From Bactrocera neohumeralis (lineage: Eukaryota > Arthropoda > Insecta > Diptera > Tephritidae): 64,000 bases of DNA. The stretch covers positions 27,586,089 through 27,650,088 of the forward strand of contig NC_065922.1 of assembly GCF_024586455.1 (NCBI RefSeq). The letters run 5' to 3'. The position numbers were made by a program, and so were the translations under genes. Below are positions 47,900 through 61,249 of this stretch, one piece after another. The first letter of the stretch is position 1. Each line of letters opens with the position of its first letter. The notes under the pieces are model-generated. The model saw nothing but the letters and a program-made list of their open reading frames with translations, was not told the DNA's origin and searched no databases.

Positions 47900-49450
47900 G
47901 GGTCTACAAACGGAGAAGTGTCAACAAACGCAAAACAATGTTAGGAAAAACATTTGGAAATGGCTTTTCAAAATTATTAGATGTGCAAACAAAGCGTAAA
48001 ATAAACACAATGTAAATGTCTTGATGACAACGCGCAGGCAACAACAGAAGTGGCTACCCAACAATGCCAACAGCAACAACAGTAGCGCGCAATTCAAATT
48101 GTGTGAACGAAAACGCGTGCGCAATGAAGGCTGCCACAACAACAACAACAGCCAATTTAATTTAAATAAAAACGCATACGTACAAACAACAACAACAGCA
48201 GCAAGCGACTGAACTTGCCGCACAACCGGCAATTATATGCCAACGAGACGCCTGCGCCTTTTCGGCGCCCACATTCACTTCTGGCCAACGAAAAATGGAG
48301 GCCGCCAACGACCGCAAAACGATGCCTTTGGCCACAATCGTAACTGGAGGCGGCCGAACGAGTTTGCGGTATAACAACAACAACGCGACTCGCTGCCATA
48401 AGGCGTACAATGTCAGCTGCAAGCAGACTGTAGCTCTGTGGCAGCTTGTTTCGACGAAAATCACTTTCCTTTTTGGTGCATAATAATTTCTTCGGTTTTT
48501 TGCTACATGCCACCGAGTTGTTGGTGGCACACAGGTTTTCAATTTTCGCCTTGATTTCACATTGCAACTTTTTTCGCATTTTTTCTTCACTTATGTAGTT
48601 TTTGTTTGTGTAAATATGCAGTTGGGAATTTTCGTTTTCAATTAAAAAGTGTGCAAAAGGAGACAACGACAGCGAAGACCTTGACATTTCGCCACGAAAA
48701 TTTATTGAAGGCGCGCAAAAATTGTTTCGTCTTTTTGGTTTTTGCTGCAACTGTTTGTTGCAACGACGTTGGCAGCTGAAGAAAGTGAGTGCCGAATGGC
48801 AAAATTATAAGCAACATTAATTTTGAAGAGGATCTTGTTTAGTGGCATTTTGAAAATAATGTTGCCGACACTACTGCTGCGATGGCGGGCTTTATTGCCA
48901 GCACAAATGTTGCATGCCACCGTTGTGAAGGCTTTAATGTCATTAAAAGCGATTGTCGCGCTGACTTGCTTATGCCTTTGTGTTATTTGTATTTATTTGC
49001 GATTTTTGGAAAATTCGCTTTCACTTACAAATAACGGTATTGACATTTGAAAACAAAAATAAATAAATAAATTTCACATAAAAAAAATAAGCAAATCATG
49101 CACAGCAAATAAATCGACTGTGACGAAGAGGCGGTATTATTTTAACGGCGCTTTGTATGTTTAATTTATAATACGACAAAAATTAACAACAAAAAATATT
49201 CATTAATGTATGAAACAACTGACTGGATTATCATTAATCGCCACTGATTTTCGCCACCTTTCACGTTGTCGCGTTCGTCGCTTTAGTCTTTTGTTTGCCA
49301 CCACGCGGCTGCAGCTGAAGCGTTTTCACTTTTTCCCTTACCATCAGCAGCTCTAAATCTCCCAACTGCCAACATTTAGCCAACTGATCAACGATTACAG
49401 TAACTCTTGCTGCTTGCTGTTGCCTGCTAAGTTAATGACAAGCTTACAAC
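47900..49450. other. CAA/CAG-rich, less AT-rich region, possible 5' UTR or promoter
   Basis: Plus-strand CAACAACAACAACAG-type runs at 48070-48200 and 48360-48385 lie in DNA richer in G and C than the surroundings. Such runs are common in fly 5' leaders. Open frames on both strands (for example 48157-48750 minus, 197 codons) follow the repeat composition and have no domain, so I do not call a gene. Confidence 0.3.
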
Positions 49451-50889
49451 TCCAGCACCCCCCTGCCCATCTTCACTGCCCCTCTGTTCCCCTCATTTCG
49501 ACACGGTTTATCTGTTGTTGTGCTCATCCGCACGTGTATCATGTTGCGCCGGGATTTAGCCATGAGAATTATTCACAGCTTTAACACCTCTTCAACGCTT
49601 TTATTCAATTTTCGCTGGAAAATCTGCCTGCAATTTATATACATAAGTACATTTATATATTTCTTCTTTATTTTTAATTTTTTTCATTTGGTAGCTTTTA
49701 CTCTCTTATTTTTGAAAATGAAAGTTGGAAGGTGAAATTTAGGAACAAAATGAAGCAACCATTAAAATTTATGTTGCACTTTTTATTTGCAGAAAAATCA
49801 AATGTTAAATGAATTAGTGCCAACATGAGAATAAATGTGTTGAAAAGCAGATATTTGAAGAAACACGATAAAAAGCGAAATTTTCCATAAATATATATAT
49901 GATAACTTTGTGATAAGACTCGTTATCGAGTGTCACAGCAATGGATAAAACAGATACCTGAATCACAGATTACTGTAAAAGCTTTTTTTGCCCAAGTTAT
50001 CAGCTAGAATGGATAGCTTGGTCGGTGCTACTATTTGTTCATGTACTGTCGCACGATATTTTTGATCCAAGATCGATCGTAAGAGATCCAGCGAGCGCGC
50101 TGCCCTCGGTAAGCCTAGCCTCTCCCTAGTTGTCAGAGTTTTAACAAGCCATTACCATTGCTGTGAGCGTCCATGCTTTAAAGTAGAGAATTTTAATGGA
50201 CATCAGCTGCAGAAGATGCATTGATGAAGACCAATTGGAAATATCTCAAAACTTCCTTTCTAAGTGACCCGTTTTTTGCCTAGGAACTCACACTTTCAGA
50301 TATTCCACCGAACTGGTGAGAATAGAAATTAAACAAATAAAAGAATTTATATTAGTCACTAGGCACTTTGCTGACTTTTAACATATCGAATATAGGAATT
50401 ATGTTTTTATGGCTTCACAAGGGATTTCATATAATAGTCCAAGTGCGATTTCTGGATCAGCCATATATCCTAACCAAACATAATTTATATCTTTACAAAG
50501 AAACGTACAGTGGTGTATAGGCACAAAGTCCAAGTACTATTGCAAGAGAAATTTACTAAACTGCTTCAATCGAATCTGACTCGCTTAGAAGATATCGTGT
50601 ACACAGTGTTGGAAGAAATAGCAGTTCACAGTATTGTTTTTGAAAAAAATCGTAAGAAATCAAAAACACTTAAACGCAACCATTCTCCTGCGATGACGAA
50701 AGTCAAAAACTGGTTCTAAGAGTTTTAAGATCGTCCAAAGTCAATTTTAGAAAAGCCATGGAATATATCGACACAAATTTGTCTAAAGATATCGTATTGG
50801 AAAAGCTCGCTGTAAGGTGCCCATAAGACAGAAGACACCTCAAAAGACCACGTGAATCATATTCTGCATGAGAATGTTTTCAACGCGAT

Positions 50890-51170
50890 AAGTACCACAT
50901 TTGGTCACACCGGACAACAAGTGCAACCGTAGACCACTTAAGTAGTGCTTGACGGCTTTTAAGCACAAATCGATCTGCTTCGGAAAAGACGAATTCTGTT
51001 ACATCGAGCAAAAAGGTGATAACCATGATTTTCTGGTTGTCACGACTATCTATAAAGGGTCAAATCAGACAAATACCCCTTCTCCAGACTTCTTTTTGCT
51101 TCCCAATTTGAAAATGTCACACGCCGCGTTGAAATTTTAGCCGAACGAAGCGGTTATCGTCGTCACGGTT
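50890..51170 (+). pseudogene. Very decayed mariner relic
   Basis: SPDFFLLPNLKMSHAALKF resembles S-P-D-L-A-P-x-D-F-x-L-F-P-x-L-K around the last catalytic Asp of mariner. Little else is readable. Confidence 0.35.
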
Positions 51171-51479
51171 AAAAAAGTCAAAAGTATCAGGTTATCAAAC
51201 AGACTATCTGAAGGAATATTTCGCGGGATTTTGAGAAAAAAATTATTGAAATATTAAGAAAAATCGATGCAAATAAACTCAAACTCATTGTGATTTTTAA
51301 ATTTCGCTCGCCAAGAAATATAAGTAATTGTTATATAAACAAGCATTTGAGAGCACTTTCCAGCGAAACTGTCAGTTTTCTTAGTCAACTCATATATCAA
51401 ACTCAAAGTGACACAAACTATCCCTACAACTGTAGCATGCTCTTTGAAAATGTTAGGCCCCAAATTACGCTATCAGAAA

Positions 51480-52500
51480 ATTAGCACTGAAAATAATTTG
51501 TCGATTGTAAAGCGAAACACTAATTACTACATTCGTTGAGCGTAAGCCTCGCATGCCTCGACGCCGACACGGAATTATTATAATTACACGCGCACTCCCT
51601 CAACCATCAACGGGTTGTAAGACAGCGCCCGAGCGAATGACTCAATAAAAAATCAATAAGTGCGGTAAAACAAAAACAACAAAAACAATCGGCAGTAAAT
51701 AAACACGCCAAATGCGCTGGCAGCAAGACACTCTGTGATCGCAATCAAACACTAAAAAATCGTGCATTACAGTAGCAAAGTAGACAACTACCGATCCAGG
51801 CGATACACACACACATACATAGATATATATGTAACTATTAACGAATAGATAACGACACCTTCCAGCGCAAATAATCACGACAAAAACGCTTCGTCTGGTG
51901 GGCGAGGGCAACCATAGGGAAGCCAGCTCGATAAAAAGTTGAAAAAGTGAAGAAAGTGAAATGGAAGGGAGAGAAAAGAAATAAGCAAATCACTTCACTT
52001 GAAATGCAGTCCGTTAAAGAGGTTATCATTCGAGTGAAATCACGGTGTGCTGCGGGCGATTGACTGCAATTTGCAACCAACACCAACACTCGAACATTTT
52101 TTCATTGTCAACGCCAAGCAAAGCAAACAGGGGAAATGATTTACTAGCAACAACAAAAGCCATAATAACAACAAAGCAGTGGAAAGTAAAATAACAAGAG
52201 CGAAAATTTATAAGTAATTTCAGAAAAAAATATATCTTGTTCAGCAGTCCACAATCGTCCGTGACATAGGCGTACCGAATTCTTCTTTTTTACAGTGGAA
52301 CTGATTTTTCACTCCTTGCTTCACTTTTAATTGATAATTGTTTGAACATCTTGAGGGCGCTGCAATCATTTTGCCAAATCATTCGTGACGAATTAATAAC
52401 AGCAAGCAAAAGCTCACTTTCGCTTTGAACTACAGTCAAAACCAGTTAAGTAGCACTTTGCGCTGAGACAGTTCAATTAATAGCGCTTATTTTTTTATTT
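51480..52500. other. Unassigned less AT-rich DNA
   Basis: AACAACAAA and ACACACACATACATAG repeats. No coding exon was found. Confidence 0.35.
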
Positions 52501-52579
52501 TGGATAGTATTTATAATATTAAAAAAACATTAACTTATATGAAATATTTTACACAAATTTGGAGTACAATAAAAAAAAC

Positions 52580-53690
52580 AGGGGTGTTACTCGTTGGTAT
52601 TACAAAACAACAATTGAAAATTGAAACACGAATGTATGCTTTTATCAAACTTTATTTTAAAACATATTTTATTTTATTTTTTTGCACAAATTCAGTTTGT
52701 TTTTTTGCAAATTTCTTAAATGCATGTTTTTCACCTGTTGTGCATTGTACCAAACCAATTATTTTGACGCGCATATATTATTTATTATAAAAACCACTAG
52801 TTGTTTTTAATTTTTTGATTGTTAATTTCTTTGTAAATCTTTAAATTTTTTTCTATTATAATTTATATGAACTTATTTTTCACTGACAATGCCAGCAAAG
52901 TTTCTTGTTTTTTATTTGTTCAGCTTTGTTTACCTTTATGAAGTTCAACGACTCAGACTACAGTTGATTCAGAGTTTAATGAACAATGTAAAAACTTAAT
53001 AATTTAATATGAAAATAGAAAGACGATTTTATGTTGAGTAATACATTTTACTATAATTGAATAAAAACAAAAAATTCATATATAAAAAAAAAAATAAATT
53101 TTGAATTTTTGTCCATACAAAAATGTTGGCTGGGTATTGGTCAGATTGTATGGAAAAATAAAAAACACCGATTTTTTCAATATTTAGTGCTCTTTAAAAA
53201 GTTCGAACCTTCCTCTCTTCCGAAAGCCTTAGCTGTTTTCTCCATAAACGATACTAAACCGGCGCGATACTAAACATATCCCAAAAACTGTTACTCGTTG
53301 GTATTACAAAACCAGGCCTGACAGTAGTCGTTTTCCTTTACACATTTTATTTTGCGAGCAGTTTGTTTTTGCTTGCATGTATTGTGCTCACTTATTTCAT
53401 TTTATTTTATTATTGTAATTTTTTGTTCATGACTCCCAACATTTTTTATATTATAATTTATATGAACTTATTTTTCACTGACAATGCTAGCAAAGTATCT
53501 TATTTTTTATTTGTTCAGCTTTGTTTACTTTTATGAAGTTCAACGACTCAGACTACAGTTGATTCAGAGTTTAATGAACAATGTAAAAACTTAATAATTT
53601 AATATTAAGACGATTTTATGTTGAGTAATACATTTTACTATAATTGAATAAAAACAAAAAATTCTAAAAAAAAAAAATAAAATAGTCATA
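52580..53690. repeat. Recent direct duplication
   Basis: About 240 bp at 52850-53092 recur at 53441-53680 with few differences (for example TATGAACTTATTTTTCACTG and CGACTCAGACTACAGTTGAT in both). A leading piece GTTACTCGTTGGTATTACAA occurs at 52585 and 53290. Confidence 0.8.
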
Positions 53691-54025
53691 TTGGTCAGAT
53701 CGTAAAAAATTTTTTCGAATATTTTCTTTTAAACTCAAAATGCCTTGCTGCTAGAGCTGTATGAGATATACGACGTCATTGATTACACCAATTGGCGCAA
53801 AAGTTTGTTTACGCCAATAAATAAGATAAAGCATAACCTTTTAACAATATGTCCTTAAGAAGATTTTAATTATTTCTGGAACAAATTAACAATGTGTTTG
53901 GTTTAAACTTTGTATTTCCAAAGGAACCAAGGCTACGGAATCATTGAAAATGTGGCAGAGTGTTTTGGGGAGTTTACTTTATCACGAACACAAGTATGCT
54001 ATGAAGGTCGTGGAGTCATCTAAAA

Positions 54026-54735
54026 CTAAGGTAGTAGTCTGGTAACTTGGGTTCAAAAAATCGAAATACTTTTTTTTACTTAATTTGAAAGTACAATGTC
54101 TTGAGAATATACTGTGAAATTTTCAGACAGAAATTCGAAATATTTCGGGAGTTATAACGAGTTTCCTAGAGCGCCGCAGAGTCCTCTCTCTCGGAGTTGT
54201 TGAACTTTGAACGCGTTTTTCTCAAAACATTGTTTTTCTGGTCAGCCCGGGTCCTAACTTTTTTTCTACTGAACCGATTGCTTTCAAATGTTTTACACAC
54301 TTATAGTTCTCGTCTTTACTAACGAAAATTTTTTAACCCCTAACTTTTTATTTTACAACCCGTTCTTTGCTAAAATAAAAGTACTTTTTTTTCAAAGTCC
54401 GCCATTTCGTTATTTACCCTTGAAATTTAACTTCAGTAGTTCCGACCAGAATGACATGTCTGTAGATTAAGAATAATCAAGAATATTTGATTTCAGATAA
54501 CATCAAGAGCCAAAATCATCTAGGCCACCTACGTGCATTTTTTTTGAGGTTCCAACTTCGAGTGACAATAATAATAGTAATAAAGTAATAAATTTTTTCA
54601 AATAAATTTTTTTTATATTTTAAATATGTAGATAAACACATGCTCAATATTCAAGATAATTCATTTTTATTTTCCTACAAAAAACCACCCTCCAAAGAAG
54701 TCATGAAAATAGGCATAAGTTACCAGAGTACCTTA
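54026..54735. mobile_element. Non-autonomous element with CTGGTAACTT ends
   Basis: Left AAGGTAGTAGTCTGGTAACT and the reverse of the right end, AAGGTACTCTGGTAACTT, form imperfect inverted repeats. The interior contains GAACGCGTTTTTCTCAAAAC, related to the interiors of the elements at 22354 and 62163. No coding capacity. Confidence 0.5.
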
Positions 54736-54739
54736 GGCG

Positions 54740-55025
54740 AGTCCTATGTATATCTCCTTATGGATAGACTCAAGACATTTTTGGTATGAAAAGTGTCAAT
54801 GCTAAAATCGTATAAAAAGACTTAAATCTTTTGTAAAAACGACTTCGAGTAGAGGCCACAATAGAGATGCTGATGACCCTACATTCATCAAACGCATCAT
54901 TACTGTTGACGAGACATGGGTTTATGAATATGACGCCGAAACTGTCTAACAAACTAGCGCGTGATGCTAGATGAGCCGAAACGGAAAAAACCAAAATTCG
55001 CTGAAAGCACAAAATCCTATCCTAG
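54740..55025 (+). pseudogene. Mariner transposase relic, middle part
   Basis: DDPTFIKRIITVDETWVYEY followed by DAETV and, after a stop, EPKRKKPKF: the block around the first catalytic Asp. Confidence 0.65.
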
Positions 55026-55029
55026 TTAG

Positions 55030-56980
55030 TCGTAACCAAGTGACAAGACATTAAAATGGGTTGAAACGGTTGACATTGGGCTTAACTTTTCTCGAATCTT
55101 TTAAGGTGTGTTCCTAAAAAATAATGTGATCAAATATTTGTCATGAATTTCTCAATTGTTGCCTAACCGCTTTACTGCAGTTTAGCGTGAGTCTTCCCTG
55201 TATATGTCTCTATCTTACTCATGTTAAAAAATTGTATTGTTTTAAAAATATCAGAAAAGTCAAAAGAATAGTTAAAAAAAATTCTTATATAATATCTTCA
55301 GACATGCGCAATTTAGCGATTGCAGCATTTATAGTTTTTTATTTTTATATTTTTTTGTTTAAAATAATTTAGAATTTTTTTTTTTAGCTTTTTAAAAAAC
55401 ACCTCAAATTCATAGTTCTAAACCTCAAAACCTCCCTAATATGAATCACAAACTTTTAGTCATTATTTAGATATATCCCTCAAAATATGTTGGAGTTTCC
55501 TTGAGACGAACAAGCATATATGGTACAGATACATGTATGAATATGCCTAAAATAGTTTCCCACATAACATAAACTTGCAGAGGCTTAGCTGAAAAATTGT
55601 GCCGAAATTTCGTGATAGTCTGTATAATCTGTACAGTCATCGATAAAAATTGACACATTGACAGTCTCACCCGCAATTTTGGCACAGAACAAACTATTTG
55701 ACGAACGACATACATACATATTAATTTCGTAATTTACGTGTTAGCCATACCAATTACATTGTTAGTGTCAATAGCAGCTCGTATAACAGAAATGCATGGA
55801 CTTTTAACAGTTTTACAACCAAAGAGCAAGAATAAACTAAGCTTTTTTGTGTTATAGTATACCGCCATATGCAATGCACACTCATATCGCATGCGACATA
55901 CAAACAAATCACCACAACGTGCAACAGAATTAGCCTCAAGCAACTTGCAGCTCAATTGCAGACACGCCCCAATATGTCAACTGTCACTTTTCTCACCAAC
56001 ACATGAAAACAGCAGTGTGTTCATGGCATAAACTGAAGTCAGAAGTCGCTGGAACTGTACGTATGTATGTAGTCTAGGTATTTCAAAACATTTGCGAGAA
56101 AATTATAGCGATTAAATATTCAAGGGATCAAAGCTGAAAATAACTGAGCAAATGTGTTATATATTTAGGCCAGGCCAACAGCAGTGCTTGAAAGCGTTTT
56201 AAAATTCACCACAAAACCAGCTGAATTTAGGGCGTAGCAAATGGCACCACATATAGTATGCGTACATATTTTTATCATTAAAAACAAATATTTAAACACA
56301 AAACCTGGTTACCCGGTTTTGAGTGCGACACGTTCGTTCGGTCAACAGAAAACTGACTAAGAATTTCGACGCGCCAGACTTGTGTGCATATTAAAAAATC
56401 AACGTGAAAGGAGAAAGTTATTTGGCCTTCGCTACTTACATATTTACATATCGCACAAGCTTACATGTATTTATCTATATTTATGCCGATCTACAGCAGC
56501 ACGCATGCGCCCACTTACCTGGAACTATTTAAAAAATTATGTGAGTCAATGCTCGGAGTTAATTAAAACTTGAATCACATATTCACATTACAAAAAAACA
56601 CCAAAGCAAATTAAATGCCGTTGATTAATTTTACACACAAGCATTTGCATATTATGTATCGAAATAATCTTCGAGCAGCGCTTTGTGTGACTAAATTAAC
56701 TTTCTTTGTGTTAATCTGCGCTCATCTCCCACTGATTACTTAATCTGTGACAACTTTAAGTCTTTTTTTGGCTTTGCAGGTATGCCAATTTAAAAGAGCT
56801 AATACAAACTATACTACCCTGCAGGAAATAACATTTTAGTTCTTTTTATTTTTAACTACTTTTAAGGCTATGGATACAGTGAAAATTGAGAATTGTGAGC
56901 TATATGTATATTTCCAGAAAAAAAATTTAAATCATAAATCAAAGCTGGACATCATAAAAAAATGCAAATACCAGCCATAC
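55030..56980. other. Unassigned DNA
   Basis: No supported gene. Open frames at 55734-55955 on the minus strand show no domain. Confidence 0.4.
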
Positions 56981-56984
56981 TTTA

Positions 56985-57248
56985 CAGTTTTCCTACATTT
57001 TCTGGCTATAAAAAGAAGCCGATGTATGGGTACCACACGAGTTGGCGCAAAAAAATCTTGTGGACCATTTATGAAACACTGCTGAATCGCAACAAAATCG
57101 AACCATTTCTGAAGCGGATGGTTACATCCAGGAATGACTATCAAGAAGGGTTTGCTAAGTGTTTGGTGGGTTCTTGATCCGGCCCTCTACTACCAACAAT
57201 TAGACCATCTGAAGGAAATAATCGCCCAGAAGTGAATAGCTTTGGCCA

Positions 57249-57288
<40 letters not shown>

Positions 57289-57370
57289 GCCAGGTCAAAA
57301 ACATTGATAGTTACCTGCCAGAAGCTTCGAGAGTTAGAAGGTTCATAAGCATCCAACTTATAGTTGGACT
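56985..57370 (+). pseudogene. Mariner relic interrupted by a GA microsatellite
   Basis: Broken frames read GCTWVPHELAQKNLVDHL, LLNRNKIEPFLKRMVT, LYYQQLDHLKEIIAQK and ALANR. A run of about 17 GA units (57252-57286) follows, then DNARSKTLIVTCQKLREL. These are consecutive parts of one mariner transposase, so the repeat grew inside it. Confidence 0.65.
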
Positions 57371-57374
57371 ACAT

Positions 57375-58535
57375 GTTTCGAATGATTTTGGTGGTAAAAA
57401 ATTCACGTTTATATTCTTCCATTGAACCACAAATATACCAGTATTTTTTTCATCTACCTTTTTTTTCATTTATCAAACAACGCAACCTTTTTTTAACTCT
57501 TTTCCTGCAAAGTACACATATCACCCAAAAGCAAATTGACAACCCGTCCTTTTAACGTATTTTATAATTAAATTGAATCAAGTCAACTCGTATGCACATA
57601 TTTGAAAATATTACAATTTTACAAATATGGTGATTATTAACTTAAAGAGTCAAAGTTTAATTAAGAATAGGAAATGTACAAAAAATGGCATCCGATCAAT
57701 CTGGTTTGTGTTATGCATTAAAACCAGAATAGTAAACAAGTTGAGCGTATGCAAATTGGTCAATAAAATTGTTGCTAAAGATGAAAATTATGATGATGAT
57801 TAAGCCAAACTACAGCTGGTTTCTGATTTTCAATCAAATATTAATCACGATACTGTTAGTGATATTTTGATGCGAGTCAAAGCATCGTTCGTGAATTTTG
57901 ATCAACAAACATTTGCATTCTTATGTAATAAATCCAATAGTAAATAGGCAAATATTTCTAAATTTTGGCACTATTAAGCATTTTGCAACACTTCGAAATT
58001 CGAAGAAATGATAACATCAAATGAAACATGAAGAGGAAAAAAGTATAGCGATTCAAAGTCGTACCTCGAAAACTAAAAAAAAGATCAAACGTTGGCCAAA
58101 AAAAATTATCGAAGCTTACTATTAGTTTTTGAAGAAAATTCTGATTTTTTTAAAAGGGTAATAAAAAAAGAAATGTAGAAGGCTACGAAGTCCAATCACC
58201 ATTAAAAAAAAAATACTATATAAGAGCTGTGATATAAGATATTTAAGTAAGGCAATAAATACGGTAATAACCAACTACGTAAGAAAAATAGAATGCGAAT
58301 AGTATATAACCAGAGAGAAAATCCCAGAAGAGCTAGTCATCGAAACTTTCAGTGGTATACTTAAATTCCAAGAGCATGTCGCAATGGTGCGCTCCATCCG
58401 TACTCACGACAAAGTTCGATCAAAGTTTCCAACCAAAAGCCCAATATTAACAAAAAATAAAAAAAAAATTCTAAAATCCTGGCTTAAAAACGTTGCATTA
58501 TGAAACATTTTCTCACATGAGATATTACTAGAAAT
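57375..58535. other. Unassigned AT-rich DNA
   Basis: No gene is supported. It may contain old transposon sequence that I cannot identify. Confidence 0.35.
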
Positions 58536-58539
58536 ACAT

Positions 58540-59170
58540 ACATTTTACGTCGAGAACTTAAATTGAAAGTGCACAAAATGCAGCTTTTGCAAGAACTGAA
58601 GCCGCTCGACCTTCCCAAGCGACATCGCTTCGCAAGAGATTCAAAAGCTGCCATTTCATTCAGACAAGGTGGAATCATCAGTCTATATTTCATCAATGGC
58701 GACCGTCATCGCGCCATAATAACCGAGTATTTGATGCCTGAAATTGAAGCTCGTGATCTCGGCGACATTTGGTTTCAACAAGACGACACCACTTCTCACA
58801 CAACGCATCAATCAATGGGCTTATTGAGAGAATATTTCGGTGAGTAGATAGCTTCACGTTTTGAGCCGGTCGATTAGCCACCAAGATCATATGAGATCAC
58901 AGATAATTTTTCCTGTGGCTCCTATCTAAAGTCAAAAGTTTTTGAGGATAATCCAGCTTTGATTCAGATCTTGGAGCAAAAAACCACGCGTGTCATTCGT
59001 CAGTTACCAGTCGAAATGCTCAAACGAGTCATCAAAAATTGAACTCAACGGATGCACCATCTGAGACATAGCCGCGGCTAACATTTGAAGGAGATAATCT
59101 TCGAAAAATAAAATCCAAAGAATGAAGTTTCTGTGTTTTTTCTGTAGGGAACCTGGAAATGGATTACCCT
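58540..59170 (+). pseudogene. Rosa-like (DD41D) mariner relic, C-terminal two thirds
   Basis: LLQELKPLDLPKRHRFA, then GGIISLYFINGDRHRAIITE, IWFQQDDTTSHTTHQSMGLL (second Asp), RQLPVEMLKRVIKN and QRMHHLRHSRG. The first-Asp block is deleted, with the two flanks fused in frame after HRFA. The last-Asp block is mutated (EPVD, stop, PPRSYEIT). Confidence 0.75.
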
Positions 59171-59174
59171 TTAG

Positions 59175-60545
59175 ATGAATTGATTGAAGAATTTGAACTT
59201 CAATTATATATACATACATATAAAAGGTAAAGATGACTATTTATGATATATTTTCAGTGAAGGTCCATGAGACAACACCTACCATATGTAGCATCTAATT
59301 ACATTTGACCGAAACTAAGAAAATTTGCAAGAATTTTAATATTTATTATCGGCTTTAAAATAGGCACTTGCTACAAGCCTGGGCTGGGATGCGCCTTCAG
59401 GATCTTCAGCGAATTTTGTTTTTTATTTTCGGTTTCGCTAAACAATAATAATACCTTCGCAATCTACCTATTAACATTTTTCATACACCATTATGTCATT
59501 CACTTTTTATTGTACTAGTTGTCCAATATGAATATTGTATGTTCTAATATTTCAGTTATAACCTTAAATTGCAAATAAATGGTAGCGCAACATGGCAGAT
59601 TGTAAATTTACATAAATTAAAAAAATTAAAATTTATGTGACTCGCTAAGACCTTCACATGCATTAAAAATAAACACCAAATCAGGCAAGGCTTTTAAAAC
59701 AAAAGAATTAAATAGAATATGGCCGCATTAACGCAGCGGAAAAAGCAATAACAAACTTGAATGGCAAAAAGACAAATGAGTTGCATGAAATATTTTTTCA
59801 GCTCTCTTTGTTCGAGTATTTGTTTTCGCATATATTACATGTGCGTTTTTCAGTAGGTTGCGCTCAAAATGTCAAACAGAATGCAACAGCAACCACGCGA
59901 TTGTGGGCCGCAAGATGCGCCGTGATGATACAATGACATCAGTGTGTGAATGTATAGGTGCACATGTGTTCACGCAGGCGCACGCCTACTAAACAGAATA
60001 TTGAAAAGAAAAAAAACGCATTAATTAAAAATTGCCGCAACTAAAGGTGGCTTGTATGAGTCATAGAGGGGTATGTGTTCTCAAAAAATCTGCAACTTGA
60101 GCAAGTTTGTCACTTAAGTCTTTCGCTTTTTGCTTTGTACTGTATGTCGCTTTATTTTGTTTTTTTTTTCACACTTTGTGGTGCGGTTTTGAATTTCCTG
60201 CCTTTTTTTACAGTTTTCTGAAGTGCACTAAATTTTGCGTAACTACAACATTGATACCAACAGCTGAGCGCACGACAACAACACTAACAGTGGGGCGCAA
60301 ATGAACAGAATGGTGGAAATATACAAGGATTGTGTGATAAGGACTATGCTGTTTTTTGTAAATTTCTAAAATAGGATTCTTGTGTCGATTATGTTTATAA
60401 ATGAGGGATGATAATGATCTACGAATGTTAGAAATCTTTTTTGTTTATCTGATTTTTTTGAGATTTCCGCAAAAATCAATTAAATTAAAGTAAGCGAGAC
60501 AATGCCAAGCTAAAAAAAAGTTTCTTATATAAGGATTATATAGAA
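59175..60545. other. Unassigned DNA
   Basis: No gene is supported. A TTGTTTTTTTTT run lies near 60160. Confidence 0.4.
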
Positions 60546-60548
60546 AAA

Positions 60549-61244
60549 ACAAGAAAAACGATAACTTCGGCTGCATCGAAGCTAAAATACCATTCATAGT
60601 TATGTTTCTTATAGTATACAAGGTTATAAAAAAATATTTACTTTGATTTTGATCGATATGTTTGTATGTTTATATGACACGTTAGTCCGATCTGAACAAT
60701 TTATTCAGAGATTGCAACTTTGTTTTGGAAATTATTCTATGATAAGTTTCATGAAGATTTCTTATCAAATAAAAAATCTTTTCATACAAGGACTTAATTT
60801 TGATCAATCAGTTTGTATGGCATCAATATGCACTAGTCAACCGAACTGAACAATTTCTTCAGAGATTCCCTTGCTATCTTGGGCAATAACCCAGGCCAAA
60901 TTTCATGAAGTTATCTTTACAAAAAAAGAGTTTTCCGTACAAAAACTTGGTTTTGATCGATCAGATTATATGACAGTTATAAGCTATAGTTGTCCGATAT
61001 CGGTGGTTCTAACAGATGAGCAGCTTCTTGGTGAGAAAAGAACGTGTGAAAAATTTCAGATCAATATCTCAAAAATGAGGGATTACTTTGCGTATATAAA
61101 TACGGACGGACAGACGAATATAACTAAAACGACTCAGCTCGTTAAGCTGACCTTTTATATATGTATATAGTACTTTATAGAGCCTCTATCGTTTTCGTTT
61201 GGGTGTTACAATCTTCGTTAATAGACACTGTTCAGGGCATAAAC
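60549..61244 (+). mobile_element. DINE-1-like element
   Basis: Starts ACAAGAAAAACGATAACTTC with the TTCGGCTGCATCGAA hairpin. It has three rounds of the internal unit, a GACGGACAGACGAATATAAC core, ACTCAGCTCGTTAAGCTGAC, and a degraded 3' hairpin CACTGTTCAGGGCATA. Confidence 0.65.
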
Positions 61245-61249
61245 AATTT

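Noticed and set aside
48157..48750. 197-codon minus-strand frame as a protein gene
   Set aside because: Composition follows CAA/TTG repeats, no domain, and overlapping frames are equally open on other strands.
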